Below, in pieces: positions 1 through 9,993 of a stretch of DNA of 64,000 nucleotides. The stretch comes from Legionella gresilensis (GTDB taxonomy: Bacteria; Pseudomonadota; Gammaproteobacteria; Legionellales; Legionellaceae): assembly GCF_900639865.1 (NCBI RefSeq), contig NZ_CAAAHX010000011.1, positions 1,168 through 65,167 on the forward strand, in the 5' to 3' direction. Every line of letters starts with the position of its first letter. Position 1 is the first letter of the stretch. The position numbers were made by a program, and so were the translations under genes. Below the pieces are notes generated by a model. It saw nothing but the letters and a program-made list of their open reading frames with translations, ran no database searches and was not told the origin of the DNA.

Positions 1-2275
1 TCTCGGGCGCCTAAAGTTGAGAAAAAGACATCCTGACTGGCACTACGGGCTCTTAAACTGGCTTCCCCACCTGATTCAGTAAAACTATCTGTATGAGTAT
101 CAACATAAGCTAGATTAATTAGAGGTTTGACTAAAAATCGATTAACTTGCCAGTTGTATCCTAGTTCCCCAAAGACCTGCGCTGTATGGCCATTATAGTG
201 GTTAGTTAGTCTATTCACTAGCGTTGAGAAATCAACAAGTCGATGGGTATCATTTTTAATTTCACTCCAACTGTAAGCTGCGCCGCCACTTAAAACAAAT
301 TGGTTAAAGAAACTCGTGCCATAAAGACCTAGGTGGCCATTACTACTTTCATGACTATGCGAGTTAACATTATTCACTTCATGTTGGGATTCACTAAATC
401 CACCCACAAGACCTAATCGGCTATTGATACCCACTGCTTGGTCTGCACCAATGAAAAAGCCTTGCGTTGCACGTTCAAATTTGGCAGCATTCCCATCGCC
501 TTCTAATTGACCCCAAGCGCCAAAACCATGCGCCCAAAAGACAGTGCCGGTGGCAGTTTTCACTTGTGCCAGCGTTTCACTGTCATCTAAGCGATTTAAA
601 ATTGCATCACGGATATAGCGGCTTTCTTCAACACGGGCTGCTAAAGTTGAGGCGTAAAGCTCGCCGCTTAAATCATCTAAAGCATTTTGTATTTCTGTCG
701 GATGAGATAGCTGCAAAAAAGCAGTATGGAGGCTATGAGCGGGTGCTAAACTGTTAAGATGTAGGCTATGGGCGGGCACTAAATTGTTAACCGGTGCTAA
801 GCTTTCTAGTGCCTGGGCAACACTGGCTTGATTGCGAGTTCTTGCAAAAGAACCAAACAAAGTTGAACTTCGCGTGATGTTTAAAATGACGTCTTGTGGT
901 GTATAACTTAAAGAAAAATTTAAGAAGGGAAGAAAGCTTGGCAAGATGAGATTACTATAAGTACCTGTTACCCCTTGATTGGCATGTAAAATACTATAAT
1001 TGCCTATGGTTGGATTTTCAGGTAAAACTTGTACAAATGAGCTAGGGCGTAATGTTGCAGCGCCAGCGATAGAAACTCTATCGGCTTGATTAGTATTGAC
1101 ATTGACTAAGTATATAGAGTCTTCATACTGCGTATAATCGCCATTAATTGTTAATGTACCAACTGGGTTAAAAGCATTACCCGGTGCAATGATACCTTCT
1201 ACCATGGTTGTTCCAACGGTACCTGTGCCACCTAAATAAGGGGTGCCAGAAAAAGGGATATTAGCCCCTACAGATACAGAACTTTGTAGGTTGCCCTCAA
1301 CTATTAAACCGCCTGCTTGTACGAGGGGCTGTCCCGTATAAAAGTGGGTTCCTGTTAATGTTAATGTACCTGCGCCTACTTTTGTAAGCCCGCCCGTGCT
1401 TATGAAAGTAGTGTTAGTCGTTCCGACATCAAAGCCATTGGAATTTATAGTAAGGCCACTACCAGGAAGGCTAGCATCTTGTAAGCTAAATACATTAAAG
1501 TTTGATATGAAGCTAGGTGTACTTGCAGTAGCCACCAGCGTGCCACCATTCGAAAAAACCATAGCTCCTGGCCCCCCTACAAGCTGTCCTGTCGTCAGTG
1601 TGCCACTTGTAAACAGCTCACCATTTAAGCTTAAATTTCCTGTTGTTCCAGGATTAACGGCAATGTAGGTTGCAAGAGCAGTCACAGCACCACCGGAAGA
1701 GATGGTTAAATCGCCAATACCTGAGTTACCTACCAACAAGTTAATACTCACGTTCCAACTACCAGCGTTGCTCACATTGACAAAAGCTTCGCTAGTAGAG
1801 TTAATACCAATGATGCCATTTACGCTATTTACCAGGGCGCCATTCGTAATGTTAAGTGTGCCAGAATCTATATACATTTGATTAGCAGATAACCTAGAGC
1901 CCATATCTGTAACTAAAATAGAGCCCTGAACAAAAACAGGGCCAGTAATGGCAGCGGCAATAGTGACTGAATCAGCTATTAAAAACCCAGCATTTGAAAT
2001 TTCTAAATTACCACCATTGATAGTGACTGAATTTGCCTGGGCTATTTGCCCTGTTGAACCTGTTACAGTAGGAAATAACAAGTTAGAATTTGCGATAATA
2101 ACAGCATTATCGGGTAAGGGAGGGCCTAGAGGAGTCCAATTGGAAGAAGTAAACCAATCAGGGGTGCTTGCCGAAGGATTCCAGACTATAGGCGTAACAG
2201 CATAAGTAATCGTTGAAAAACTTAGTAGCAGCGGCGAAATGACACAAACATGCCATCAATTTTCTTAACTAACAT
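1..2275 (-). pseudogene. Autotransporter outer-membrane protein, 3' end beyond window, N-terminal frameshift
   Basis: Reading the minus strand gives a long open frame from about 2255 to the window edge. A repetitive passenger with many short Gly/Ser/Thr/Asn beta-strand repeats (e.g. GGLTKVGAGTLTLTGT, typical of passenger-associated transport repeats) is followed by a C-terminal beta-barrel region containing FWAHGFGAWGQLEGDG. This fits a type V secretion autotransporter whose barrel inserts in the outer membrane. The only ATG with a good ribosome binding site (AAAGGATTT upstream of 2275) reads MLVKKIDGMF and then meets a stop within 18 codons. The signal-peptide-like run ISPLLLSFSTITYA lies in the frame one base back, and that frame has its own TGA at 2256-2258. 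One missing base between about 2240 and 2256 would explain this. It may be a true pseudogene, a phase-variable state or a sequencing error. The end of the barrel lies outside the window. Confidence 0.8.
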
Positions 2276-2400
2276 TCTAAATCCTTTTAAAATCAGTGTG
2301 GAGAGTTAAATAATTAGAGTTTACTTACTATAGTTAACATAGACAAATTTCACAAACAACAGAAAATTAATATAAACTAATCTATTTAATAAGCCAAAGA

Positions 2401-2856
2401 TTATAAGTTTTTAGATAAGCTGCTGATAAATCGATCGAGGTGATTAGAAAAATTTTGAATTTCTTTACTGCTTAATTTGTCGGCTCCCCCGCTTATTAAA
2501 CCATTATCTCGCAATGATTCATTTAAATTTCGCATGCTTAAAATTTGTTTTATATTATTAGCTGAGTACAATGTACCACGCGGATTAAGTGCATAGGCTT
2601 GCTTTGCAATCACGTGATCTGCCAAAATAATATCAGCGGTAATGACGAGCTCTTTGCTCTGTAAATGCGTAATAATGTAGTTGTCTGCTTTGTCAAAGCC
2701 GGCTGAAACAATCACTCGTTTAATAAATGGCGATGGTGGAATGACGGCATAATGATTAGCGACAATCGTAACCAGAACACTACGTTTTATAGCTGCACGA
2801 AATATAATTTGTTTAATTACTTTAGGGCAAGCATCGCCATCAACCCAAATGCTCAT
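2401..2856 (-). CDS. YaiI/YqxD family protein (DUF188, UPF0178)
   Basis: The 151-residue protein begins MSIWVDGDACPK, the hallmark N-terminus of the YaiI/YqxD (UPF0178) family, whose fold resembles PIN/NYN nucleases. Acidic residues occur in WVDGDA near the start, with TADIILADH around residue 95. The C-terminal part has RGTLYSANNI and the SGGADKLS segment, both usual in the family. Length is normal (about 150). The family has no well-established function; a nuclease-like role is only suggested by fold. It stands alone between the autotransporter and the DJ-1-like gene, both on the same strand, with about 95 bases to its upstream neighbour, so co-transcription is possible but not shown. Confidence 0.9.
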   Translation of the reverse strand: MSIWVDGDACPKVIKQIIFRAAIKRSVLVTIVANHYAVIPPSPFIKRVIVSAGFDKADNYIITHLQSKELVITADIILADHVIAKQAYALNPRGTLYSANNIKQILSMRNLNESLRDNGLISGGADKLSSKEIQNFSNHLDRFISSLSKNL

Positions 2857-2951
2857 TTAAAAAACCTTATCAAAACTTATCAATATTAATCAATTAGGGA
2901 AGTTTACCTTATTTTTAATTAATTACTTTGTTATTTTCTTAACTAACGTTT

Positions 2952-3656
2952 TTAAGTTAATTTTTTTAATACAGCCTCCCCTACCGCTTTCGCACTCGCT
3001 GGATTTTGTCCAGTAATAAGAAAGCCATCTTCTACTAAATGCTTTTGAAAAGGAATCGGAGCTTTACTGTATTGTGCATCACGTTTAATTAATTCCTCTT
3101 CTAAATTAAATGGCACGGCTTGCTCACGTTTTGCCCATTTTTCTTCTCGCCAAGAAAAGCAGGTTACCCTTTTTCCTGTAACTAGATATTGGCCATTGCT
3201 TAATTTAGCGTCTAGTAATCCAGCCGGACCATGACAAACCGCGGCTATTATTTTGTTAGCTGTATAAAATTGACTGATTAATTCATTAAGACTCTTACTG
3301 TTTGGAAAATCAAAGCATACGCCATGACCACCAGTCAGATAGAGAGCACTATAATTGTCCGGATTAAGATCAGCAATTTTTAAAGAATTACTTAATAAAT
3401 TCATAAAATCACGATTTCTATAATAACGATGGACTACACCCTTAAAGCCCATAGTAAATCCAGCTTGCGTTAACATTAAACTTTCAGGATCTAATGGTAC
3501 AAATCCGCCTAGGGGGCTGGCAATGTCCATTTTTATACCAGCTTTGTCTAGCACATCCCAAAAATGAACTAACTCACTCAGCCACAAACCTGTTCTATAA
3601 CCTACTTTTTCATATTCAGGTGTGTTTGTTACTATAATGACCACTCGACGCTCCAT
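2952..3656 (-). CDS. DJ-1/PfpI family protein (type 1 glutamine amidotransferase-like)
   Basis: A 234-residue cytoplasmic protein of the DJ-1/ThiJ/PfpI superfamily. The nucleophile elbow is clear: AAVCHGPAGLL at about residues 138-148 holds the conserved cysteine followed by histidine. ALYLTGGHGVCFDF just before it matches the GG-H-G segment of Hsp31-like members. Family members act as glyoxalase III-type or deglycase-like enzymes, chaperones or proteases; which applies here cannot be read from the sequence. Length and the LVTGKRVTCFSWREE segment resemble the larger Hsp31-like branch rather than the short PfpI proteases. It is divergent from yacG, sharing a 139-base intergenic region. Confidence 0.9.
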   Translation of the reverse strand: MERRVVIIVTNTPEYEKVGYRTGLWLSELVHFWDVLDKAGIKMDIASPLGGFVPLDPESLMLTQAGFTMGFKGVVHRYYRNRDFMNLLSNSLKIADLNPDNYSALYLTGGHGVCFDFPNSKSLNELISQFYTANKIIAAVCHGPAGLLDAKLSNGQYLVTGKRVTCFSWREEKWAKREQAVPFNLEEELIKRDAQYSKAPIPFQKHLVEDGFLITGQNPASAKAVGEAVLKKLT

Positions 3657-3795
3657 GGTATTTTACTCCCTTAAGTTATGCTAAATAAGTGAAAGAAATA
3701 TTAGCAAGTAACTATAATCTAGCAGACCAAGCCCTTTAACTATTGAAAAGGGTTATTCTGTGCCACATAATTAGTTATAGGATAATTTTGTAAAA

Positions 3796-4014
3796 ATGAA
3801 GATGAAAAGTGTTAAAAAAATTGCATGCCCTACTTGTGGGAAATGCCAAGTTTGGAGTAGCGCCAATGTCTTTAGACCTTTTTGCTCGGAGCGTTGTAAG
3901 CTTATTGATTTAGGTGAGTGGGCTAACGAGACTCGCAGGATTGCCGGTCATTCGATTGCGCCCGATCTTTCATTACCTATCGATAATGAACCAAGTGATT
4001 CTAATGAGTCTTAG
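3796..4014 (+). CDS. yacG: DNA gyrase inhibitor YacG (zinc-binding)
   Basis: A 72-residue protein with a four-cysteine zinc site: CPTCGK near residue 11 and FCSERC near residue 30, followed by the diagnostic [11 protein letters not shown]. YacG binds the GyrB subunit and blocks DNA binding by gyrase in E. coli. Length is typical (65-75). In many gammaproteobacteria yacG lies with coaE and yacF; here it stands alone between a divergent DJ-1-like gene and an MFS transporter. The ATG at 3796 has TATAGGAT upstream, an acceptable ribosome binding site. Confidence 0.95.
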   Translation: MKMKSVKKIACPTCGKCQVWSSANVFRPFCSERCKLIDLGEWANETRRIAGHSIAPDLSLPIDNEPSDSNES

Positions 4015-4141
4015 CCTTAAATAGCTATATGACTTCTTTGACATATCATTGCCTAATCAAATGTTTAAAAGACTAAATTGCTTTAATCGCTTTTTTGAAG
4101 TACTGTCAAATAACTATCATTGATTAGCGAAAACCACAGAT

Positions 4142-5368
4142 ATGGATAAGTCGAATCAGGCTCGAACAATGATTATATTGCTATTTGCCCTAAATTTTCT
4201 TAGTTATATTGACCGCTCAGCCATGGCTTATGCCATTCCAGTCATTACCAGTTCATTAAGGATAAATAGCTATCTTATCGGCCTAATACTTGGTAGTTTC
4301 GGTATAGGATATTTTATAACAACGTTCTTAGGCGGCTTATTTGTCGATAAATATGGTTCAAAAAGAGTGCTATTGCTATCTACGTTAATATGGACATGTT
4401 CAATGGGACTAACAGGATTAGCAACTGGATTTTACTCGCTTTATTTAGCCCGTTTTGGCCTTGGAGCTGGTGAAGGGCCAAGTTTCCCTGCTGTTGCAAG
4501 AACAGTGAGTGATTGGATACCCTTACGCTCACGTTGCCAAGCTTTAGCAAACTCACTCGTTGCTGTTCCCCTTTCTTTAGCCATAGGTGCACCACTGGTT
4601 ACTTTTTTAATAACTTACCTTGGCTGGCGTCTTATGTTTTTAGTGCTCGCAATTTTGGTATTATTATGGTGGCCTTTTTGTTATTTCTTTTTTTTAGATA
4701 AATCCAATGAAGATAAAGTTGATAAAGCTACTTTAACAACCTTAACTGAAGATAAATACTACTTTTTTAAAAATAAAACACTTCTAAGCAATGCTTGGGG
4801 ATTTTTTGTTTATGGTTATTCCATGTTTTTCTTTTTAACTTGGTTACCTGATTTCTTAGCCAGTACTTACCATTTAAGTATTAAACAAATAGGGCTATTT
4901 TCCATTTTACCTTGGGTTTTAGCGACTGTATTTCTATGGCTAGGCGGGTACCTTTCAGATTTTTTATATAACAAGACCAAATCTTTAAGATATTCAAGGA
5001 GTTATTTAATTTTAGTAGGTCAGCTATTCACGCTTTTATCTCTCGTTGTGGTTTTGAATTTTAAAGATTTAACTATTATTTTAATGGCGATCTCTTTTGC
5101 AGTGGCTTTTAATCTTAGTAATAATACGCCTTTTTATTCAATAAATATGGATATTTCAGCAAAACGCGCCGGTACATCATTAGGTATTATGAATTCCACT
5201 TTTGCTATTGCGGGTTTCCTCGCTCCAACTATTACTGGTGCTGCTGTACAATTAACCGGAAATTTTCATGCTGCTTTTTTATTGATGGGACTCTTAACCT
5301 TGTCTGCCATTATTAGTATTTTTCTCTTTCATCATCCTGATAAAACTATATCTAAAAGCTTAGTTTAA
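4142..5368 (+). CDS. MFS transporter, ACS-like
   Basis: 408 residues with about 12 hydrophobic segments split by a central hydrophilic loop near residues 185-210, as in major facilitator proteins. The loop-2 signature reads GGLFVDKYGSKRVL (residues 65-78). The N-terminal helix reads FLSYIDRSAMAYAIP, and RFGLGAGEGPSFPA follows; both are characteristic of the anion:cation symporter (ACS) branch, whose members carry organic acids such as sugar acids or phthalate. It is an inner-membrane transporter; the substrate is unknown. It is on its own, with about 125 bases after yacG and 80 before the zinc-ribbon gene, so no pathway context helps. Confidence 0.9.
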   Translation: MDKSNQARTMIILLFALNFLSYIDRSAMAYAIPVITSSLRINSYLIGLILGSFGIGYFITTFLGGLFVDKYGSKRVLLLSTLIWTCSMGLTGLATGFYSLYLARFGLGAGEGPSFPAVARTVSDWIPLRSRCQALANSLVAVPLSLAIGAPLVTFLITYLGWRLMFLVLAILVLLWWPFCYFFFLDKSNEDKVDKATLTTLTEDKYYFFKNKTLLSNAWGFFVYGYSMFFFLTWLPDFLASTYHLSIKQIGLFSILPWVLATVFLWLGGYLSDFLYNKTKSLRYSRSYLILVGQLFTLLSLVVVLNFKDLTIILMAISFAVAFNLSNNTPFYSINMDISAKRAGTSLGIMNSTFAIAGFLAPTITGAAVQLTGNFHAAFLLMGLLTLSAIISIFLFHHPDKTISKSLV

Positions 5369-5448
5369 AAAAGATGCTAAAATTATAACCATAGATGCAT
5401 TCTATATTTAATGGTGAACGATTCTCATTTTATTTAGGGAATTAAAGA

Positions 5449-6735
5449 ATGGATGGAGCATGGATGAGCAAGCAAAATGTTTGGATTATTCAAAATACCG
5501 ACGTTAAACTTTTTTTTCCTCTAGGCATTGACGATGCTATCTTGCTTACAGAACTACCGGCTAAGCCTCCTTTTGCCTTAGTATTGGCAAAAAATTCCCA
5601 GCAAAATTGGATTGATTTACTCAAAGAAATAAGAAGCAAACCGGGGTATCGTTTTACGCCCGTTTTTTATTATGATGATGTACCATCTAATTTAAGGCAT
5701 CTTTTTGCCGGACCTGCTGATGATAATCTCATAAACAGTGCTAACAAAATTTATGAGCGTATAAACCATATTTCTCCCTTTACCTTTCAATCTCCCAACA
5801 AGGAATCAATATTATTAGCTTATTTATACTCGCGTCCCCATTGTCCCGTTAAGGGATATAAAAGCGACAAATCACCCTTTGTATATGAATATCCTTTATT
5901 AAATATTCTTTTTAAAGATAATTTAGAAATTGATAACTGGAAATTTTTAGAGGGCTTAGTAACCAGAAATTTACTTGCTCATAGCGATATCATTGATGAA
6001 ATTGAAACCTGCCCATCTTGCTATTCAGGATTAATAAATTTAAAAAGATCTTGTCCAAGCTGCCGTTCAATTAACTTTAAGCCACAACAACTTGTACATT
6101 GTTTTTCTTGTGGAAAAATTGCACCAGTACCTGAGTTTTTACGTCAAGAAAGATTAATTTGTAGTAGCTGTCACACGAAGTTAGATTTACCAGGTATAGA
6201 TTACGAAAAACCTATCGAAAATAAATTATGCAATACATGTGGCCATTTTTTTGCCGAACCTATCATCGAATTAGTGTGCTTAAGCTGCCAGCGAACTTCA
6301 ACGCCAAGTGAATTTATACGCAAGCCTTTATATAATTATCATTTAACGCGTCAAGGAGAGTATGTTGTTTTAGGAATAGAAAATAGTTTCTATGCTAGTT
6401 TTGGTCAATATTTTAAAATGACTGATTACCCTGTCTTTCTGTCTATTCTAAGTTGGCATATAAAATTAGCCGAACGTTATGGTTTGTTTAACTTTAGTGT
6501 AATGGCTTTAGAGATAGATGTTGAAAACAGAGAAGATGGCTGTATGATAATTATTAATCGACTCCAAAATGCAGGTCAAAAATTAGTTAATAAAGGAGTT
6601 AGTACAGGATTGACAATTAAAGTAAGTTATCTGATTTCTAATGAAATTGTTAGCAATGCCTTACAAGGTGAATTAGTTATTGCTGAGTTAAAAGTACGTA
6701 TGCAAGAAAATAATTTTTTTATTGTAAAAAAGTAG
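5449..6735 (+). CDS. Multi-CxxC zinc-ribbon protein, TackOD1-like
   Basis: 428 residues. The central part (about residues 188-280) holds six CxxC pairs: CPSC, CPSC, CFSC, CSSC, CNTC and CLSC, i.e. consecutive zinc ribbons. The stretch LVTRNLLAHSDIIDEIETC leading into CPSCYSG resembles the TackOD1 output domain, a metal-binding output module first described in Thaumarchaeota and found in bacterial signalling proteins. I assign it by memory of the motif, not by search. The N-terminal 110 residues look like a degenerate receiver-type domain (ending KPGYRFTPVFYYDD). The C-terminal 130 residues lack cysteines and could be a degenerate nucleotide-cyclase fold; both are inference. The ATG at 5449 follows TTAGGGAATTAAAG; a second ATG 15 bases downstream is possible. 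Confidence 0.6.
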   Translation: MDGAWMSKQNVWIIQNTDVKLFFPLGIDDAILLTELPAKPPFALVLAKNSQQNWIDLLKEIRSKPGYRFTPVFYYDDVPSNLRHLFAGPADDNLINSANKIYERINHISPFTFQSPNKESILLAYLYSRPHCPVKGYKSDKSPFVYEYPLLNILFKDNLEIDNWKFLEGLVTRNLLAHSDIIDEIETCPSCYSGLINLKRSCPSCRSINFKPQQLVHCFSCGKIAPVPEFLRQERLICSSCHTKLDLPGIDYEKPIENKLCNTCGHFFAEPIIELVCLSCQRTSTPSEFIRKPLYNYHLTRQGEYVVLGIENSFYASFGQYFKMTDYPVFLSILSWHIKLAERYGLFNFSVMALEIDVENREDGCMIIINRLQNAGQKLVNKGVSTGLTIKVSYLISNEIVSNALQGELVIAELKVRMQENNFFIVKK

Positions 6736-7005
6736 CTAACTGTAAAAAGTAGCTAGAAGAAAATTATTAATAATATAAATCTTTCTTAGTTAAGTTCTAA
6801 TTAATTAACATGCCTCCTTGTTAAACACATTGTGATTTTGCTAATATCCCTGCATTTAATTTAATCGTTAAATCTTTGCACTTAGATAAAGCCATAGTTT
6901 TATTATCAAAAGGCTTTTTCTAATTAAATGTTTCTTTTTTGTCTACATAATTAAACCTAAGTTATCTAAACCGATAACTTAAGTTTCCCTAATAAGTGAG
7001 TTATT

Positions 7006-8007
7006 ATGAAATGGTATATTGAGGCACTAGAACCTGTTTTAAATAAAATTGTTTTTGAGCAAAGAGAAGAAGCAGAGCAATTTTTGAAGGTATGTTTAGA
7101 TATTTTTTATACCCTTGATAATAACCCAGAATTAGAATTTTATTTAGGACCTATTGAAAAGCTGCATAAAAAGTTTGCCAATTATAAAAATGATTCGGTT
7201 TCTTTGAAGGAATTTGCTACTTATCTATTGCCACTGCTGATTGTTTATACCAAAGTTACAAATGATAGTAGGGTTTGGAATAATGATTTTATGGATTATT
7301 TAAATGAAATTATTCCTTTAACTCATGAGAAATCATTTTTGCGCGAAGTATCAATAAAAGCATTAGAACAATGGGAACGGTCTTTTCTTAAAGAGCTAAA
7401 CTATAATGTACAAGTTGATGAGGATGAAGCTATTCGACTAGTAAAACCCTATGAAGCTGATCTTCCGCAAAGCTTACGAGCTTATATAACATTCAAACAG
7501 GAGCAAACAATACAAAGCAATAATCAGCAGTTTGATATTAAATCACCAAATAAATCGTTTGAGGAAATAGAATTTCACTTTACAGAAAATGAACTAAAAC
7601 AGGGCTTGGAAACTATTTTAGGACGACATAGACAACAACCCATCATTGAGAATTTTATTGAGTTAATAAAGTATTGTTTTAATCAAACAATCGAAAGCCC
7701 TCAAATAAAGCATCGCCTTCCTTTTTTTCAAACGTTGGTATCAGATGAAGCAAGGGCTGCAAAACACTTAGTTGAAGCATTAAGAAATAAGGATCAATCT
7801 AATTTTACAGCAAAAGATAAAGAGGCACTGATGAGTAATATTAGATTAGTATTAACAATTAAAGATGCGTTGGAGTATCTAGAAGAGGATTATTTAGATC
7901 AATTAAAAAATGATTTAAATATGACGCAGACTCTTAAATCATTAAATCAATTAACTGAAGTTCTAATGAATGAAGAGTCTAATCACATGCTAAAAGTCAT
8001 TAACTAA
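7006..8007 (+). CDS. Hypothetical acidic helical protein
   Basis: I do not recognise this 333-residue protein. It has no signal peptide and no membrane segment, is rich in Glu, Asp, Leu and Lys, and appears almost wholly alpha-helical, including an amphipathic stretch near residues 260-330. The C-terminus (TEVLMNEESNHMLKVIN) has a short acidic patch a few residues before the end, which resembles the loose E-block seen in many Dot/Icm substrates; this is weak evidence. It lies alone after a 270-base AT-rich gap in which I see nothing else, and is convergent with the aldo-keto reductase gene. Confidence 0.75.
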   Translation: MKWYIEALEPVLNKIVFEQREEAEQFLKVCLDIFYTLDNNPELEFYLGPIEKLHKKFANYKNDSVSLKEFATYLLPLLIVYTKVTNDSRVWNNDFMDYLNEIIPLTHEKSFLREVSIKALEQWERSFLKELNYNVQVDEDEAIRLVKPYEADLPQSLRAYITFKQEQTIQSNNQQFDIKSPNKSFEEIEFHFTENELKQGLETILGRHRQQPIIENFIELIKYCFNQTIESPQIKHRLPFFQTLVSDEARAAKHLVEALRNKDQSNFTAKDKEALMSNIRLVLTIKDALEYLEEDYLDQLKNDLNMTQTLKSLNQLTEVLMNEESNHMLKVIN

Positions 8008-8065
8008 TTCTAACATGGTTAGCTAACTGCTTTATTAATTCTGCATATTTAGGTGTAATGTTTTT

Positions 8066-8890
8066 TTATTCATCCCATTTGGGTGCTAACTCGGCAGGAT
8101 TAATAAAGCGCTGCGGCTTATTCCCAATTGCTGCTATTGCCTTCATGTCTTCTTCTATGATTTCAAAATCAAAGATAGCAGCATTAGAAATAATGCGTTC
8201 TTTATGAGTTGATCTTATTAAAGATGGAATACCTAACTGATAAAGCCAGCGAAAAATAAGTTGTGGCACATCCTTTTTATATTTATTTGCTAACTTTACT
8301 AAGGTAGTTTCTTTTATTAATTGTCCTTGCGCTAATGATGAATGAGCAATAATGCTAATTTGATGTGCATTAGCAAATTCAATTACCTTAGGTTGTTGTA
8401 ATAAGGGATGAAATTCAATTTGATTAAATAAAAGAGGAACACTCGTTAGCTCAAGAGATTGTGCCATTTGAGCAATGGTAAAGTTACTCACCCCAATATA
8501 CTTTGTATAACCTTGTTTTTGCACCTCATTTAAGGCTGCTATTGTTTCTGCTAAAGGCACTAATTGCGTTGGCCAATGCAGAAGTAATAAATCAACATAG
8601 TCTGTTTTAAGCTTATTAAGACTTGTTAAAACAGAAGGTAAAAAAGCTTTTTCAGAAAAATTATCAATCCAAACCTTTGTGGTAATAAATAAATCTTTGC
8701 GATTTATTTGCGTATCTGCAATGGCCTGCCCTACTTCTTCTTCATTACCATATATTTGCGCGGTATCAATGTGTCTATAACCCTGCTCAATCGCATAAAT
8801 AATATTATCGATAAGATCTTTACCGCTCAGTTGAAAGGTACCAAATCCAAGCGCAGGAATTGAACTATGATTGAAATTTATTGTGTTCAT
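8066..8890 (-). CDS. Aldo/keto reductase
   Basis: 274 residues of a TIM-barrel NADPH-dependent aldo/keto reductase. Visible signatures are GFGTFQLSG at the start, YRHIDTAQIYGNEEEVGQAI (catalytic Asp and Tyr, residues 41-60), the catalytic Lys in FITTKVW (about 71), and LLLLHWP with the active-site His. It reduces aldehydes and ketones to alcohols; the 2,5-diketo-gluconate reductase-like branch is the closest impression. It is the last gene of the set arsR, Old Yellow Enzyme, aldo/keto reductase on the minus strand, only 20 bases after the preceding stop, so it is almost surely co-transcribed. The pairing suggests detoxification of reactive carbonyls. Confidence 0.93.
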   Translation of the reverse strand: MNTINFNHSSIPALGFGTFQLSGKDLIDNIIYAIEQGYRHIDTAQIYGNEEEVGQAIADTQINRKDLFITTKVWIDNFSEKAFLPSVLTSLNKLKTDYVDLLLLHWPTQLVPLAETIAALNEVQKQGYTKYIGVSNFTIAQMAQSLELTSVPLLFNQIEFHPLLQQPKVIEFANAHQISIIAHSSLAQGQLIKETTLVKLANKYKKDVPQLIFRWLYQLGIPSLIRSTHKERIISNAAIFDFEIIEEDMKAIAAIGNKPQRFINPAELAPKWDE

Positions 8891-8910
8891 AACGTGCCTT
8901 ATTTAAAGAG

Positions 8911-9969
8911 TTAAACTAATGTTTCTAACATTGCGACATCATAAGAATCCATGTTAGCCGCGTTTTTTATGCGAGTAACGAGATCAGGATTAGCAATAAA
9001 AGGTCTGCCAAAGGCAATTAAATCAAATTGATGCGCAATGATTTGCTGAGCTGCCTTATGCACGGTATAACTGCCGCTAGCAATTAAATGCCCATTAAAA
9101 TGCAAGCGCATAAATTCAGTCATAGTTTTGTAATTAAGCTCAGGAAAGCGGGTTGCATCATCAAAATTACCGGTATGAAGATAGGCAATGTTTTTTTCAC
9201 TTAACTTTGCTAATAAATATTGAAAAACGTCAGCATCCCGGCTATCGCCTACAATCTCATTTAAATAAGCACCAGGTGATAACCTAATTCCTACTCGCTC
9301 AGCGCCAATTTCTGCTATACAAGCATCCATAACCTCTAAGGCAAATCTAGCAAGGTTTTCTGGTTTAACACCGTAGGCATCTTGACGCTTATTGGTAGAG
9401 TAATGCAAAAATTGATCAATTAAATAACCATTGGCACCGTGTATTTCAATGCCATCAAAACCGGCCTTCAGAGCATTTTTAGCGGCTGTTGCATAACTAC
9501 TAACCAAATCCTGGATTTCTAAATAGGAAAGTGCTCTTGATTTGCCATAGTATAACTCGCCGTCTGCTCTACGTACCCGGCCATTCATTTCAGTTTCCGA
9601 AGCAGAGATAGGTAATGACCCATTTAAAAAAATGGGATGGGAGACACGGCCAACATGCCAAATTTGTAAAAAGATCTTACCTCCATTTTGATGCACAGCT
9701 TGAGTAACCTGTTGCCATCCTTTTATGTGCTCTTCTTTATAAATACCTGGCGTATTACTATAACCTCGGCCATCAGGACGAATAATCGTGCCTTCAGTAA
9801 TAATTAATCCAGCATCCGCTCTTTTGGCATAATAGGTAGCCATTTCCAAAGTAGGACTAAAACTATCAGTTGCTTTATTACGTGTCATAGGTGCCATAAC
9901 AATGCGATTTTTAAGCTCAATTGCTTTATTAAGCTTAAAAGGTTCTAAAAGAATACTTGTGTTGACCAT
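8911..9969 (-). CDS. Old Yellow Enzyme family alkene reductase (NemA-like)
   Basis: 352 residues of an FMN-dependent TIM-barrel ene-reductase. Family marks: LKNRIVMAPMTRNKA near residue 20, FLQIWHVGRVSHP around residue 100, GIEIHGANGYLIDQFL around residue 175, and a C-terminal FGRPFIANPDL phosphate-binding segment. Such enzymes reduce activated C=C bonds of unsaturated aldehydes, maleimides or nitro compounds using NAD(P)H. It lies 60 bases downstream of the ArsR-type gene with an operator-like palindrome in that gap, and 20 bases upstream of the aldo/keto reductase. This parallels nemRA-type electrophile response operons, but with an ArsR rather than a TetR repressor. Confidence 0.94.
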   Translation of the reverse strand: MVNTSILLEPFKLNKAIELKNRIVMAPMTRNKATDSFSPTLEMATYYAKRADAGLIITEGTIIRPDGRGYSNTPGIYKEEHIKGWQQVTQAVHQNGGKIFLQIWHVGRVSHPIFLNGSLPISASETEMNGRVRRADGELYYGKSRALSYLEIQDLVSSYATAAKNALKAGFDGIEIHGANGYLIDQFLHYSTNKRQDAYGVKPENLARFALEVMDACIAEIGAERVGIRLSPGAYLNEIVGDSRDADVFQYLLAKLSEKNIAYLHTGNFDDATRFPELNYKTMTEFMRLHFNGHLIASGSYTVHKAAQQIIAHQFDLIAFGRPFIANPDLVTRIKNAANMDSYDVAMLETLV

Positions 9970-9993
9970 CTTTTTCTCCTAATTTATTTCTAA

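Noticed and set aside
467-2205. Plus-strand open frames of 85-96 codons at 467-757, 1396-1668 and 1948-2205
   Set aside because: They lie antisense to the autotransporter and lack ribosome binding sites; the minus frame has clear passenger and barrel sequence.
6736-7005. 270-base gap as a possible small RNA locus
   Set aside because: Only short AT-rich repeats such as AAAAAGTAGCTA twice; no promoter/terminator pair could be argued.
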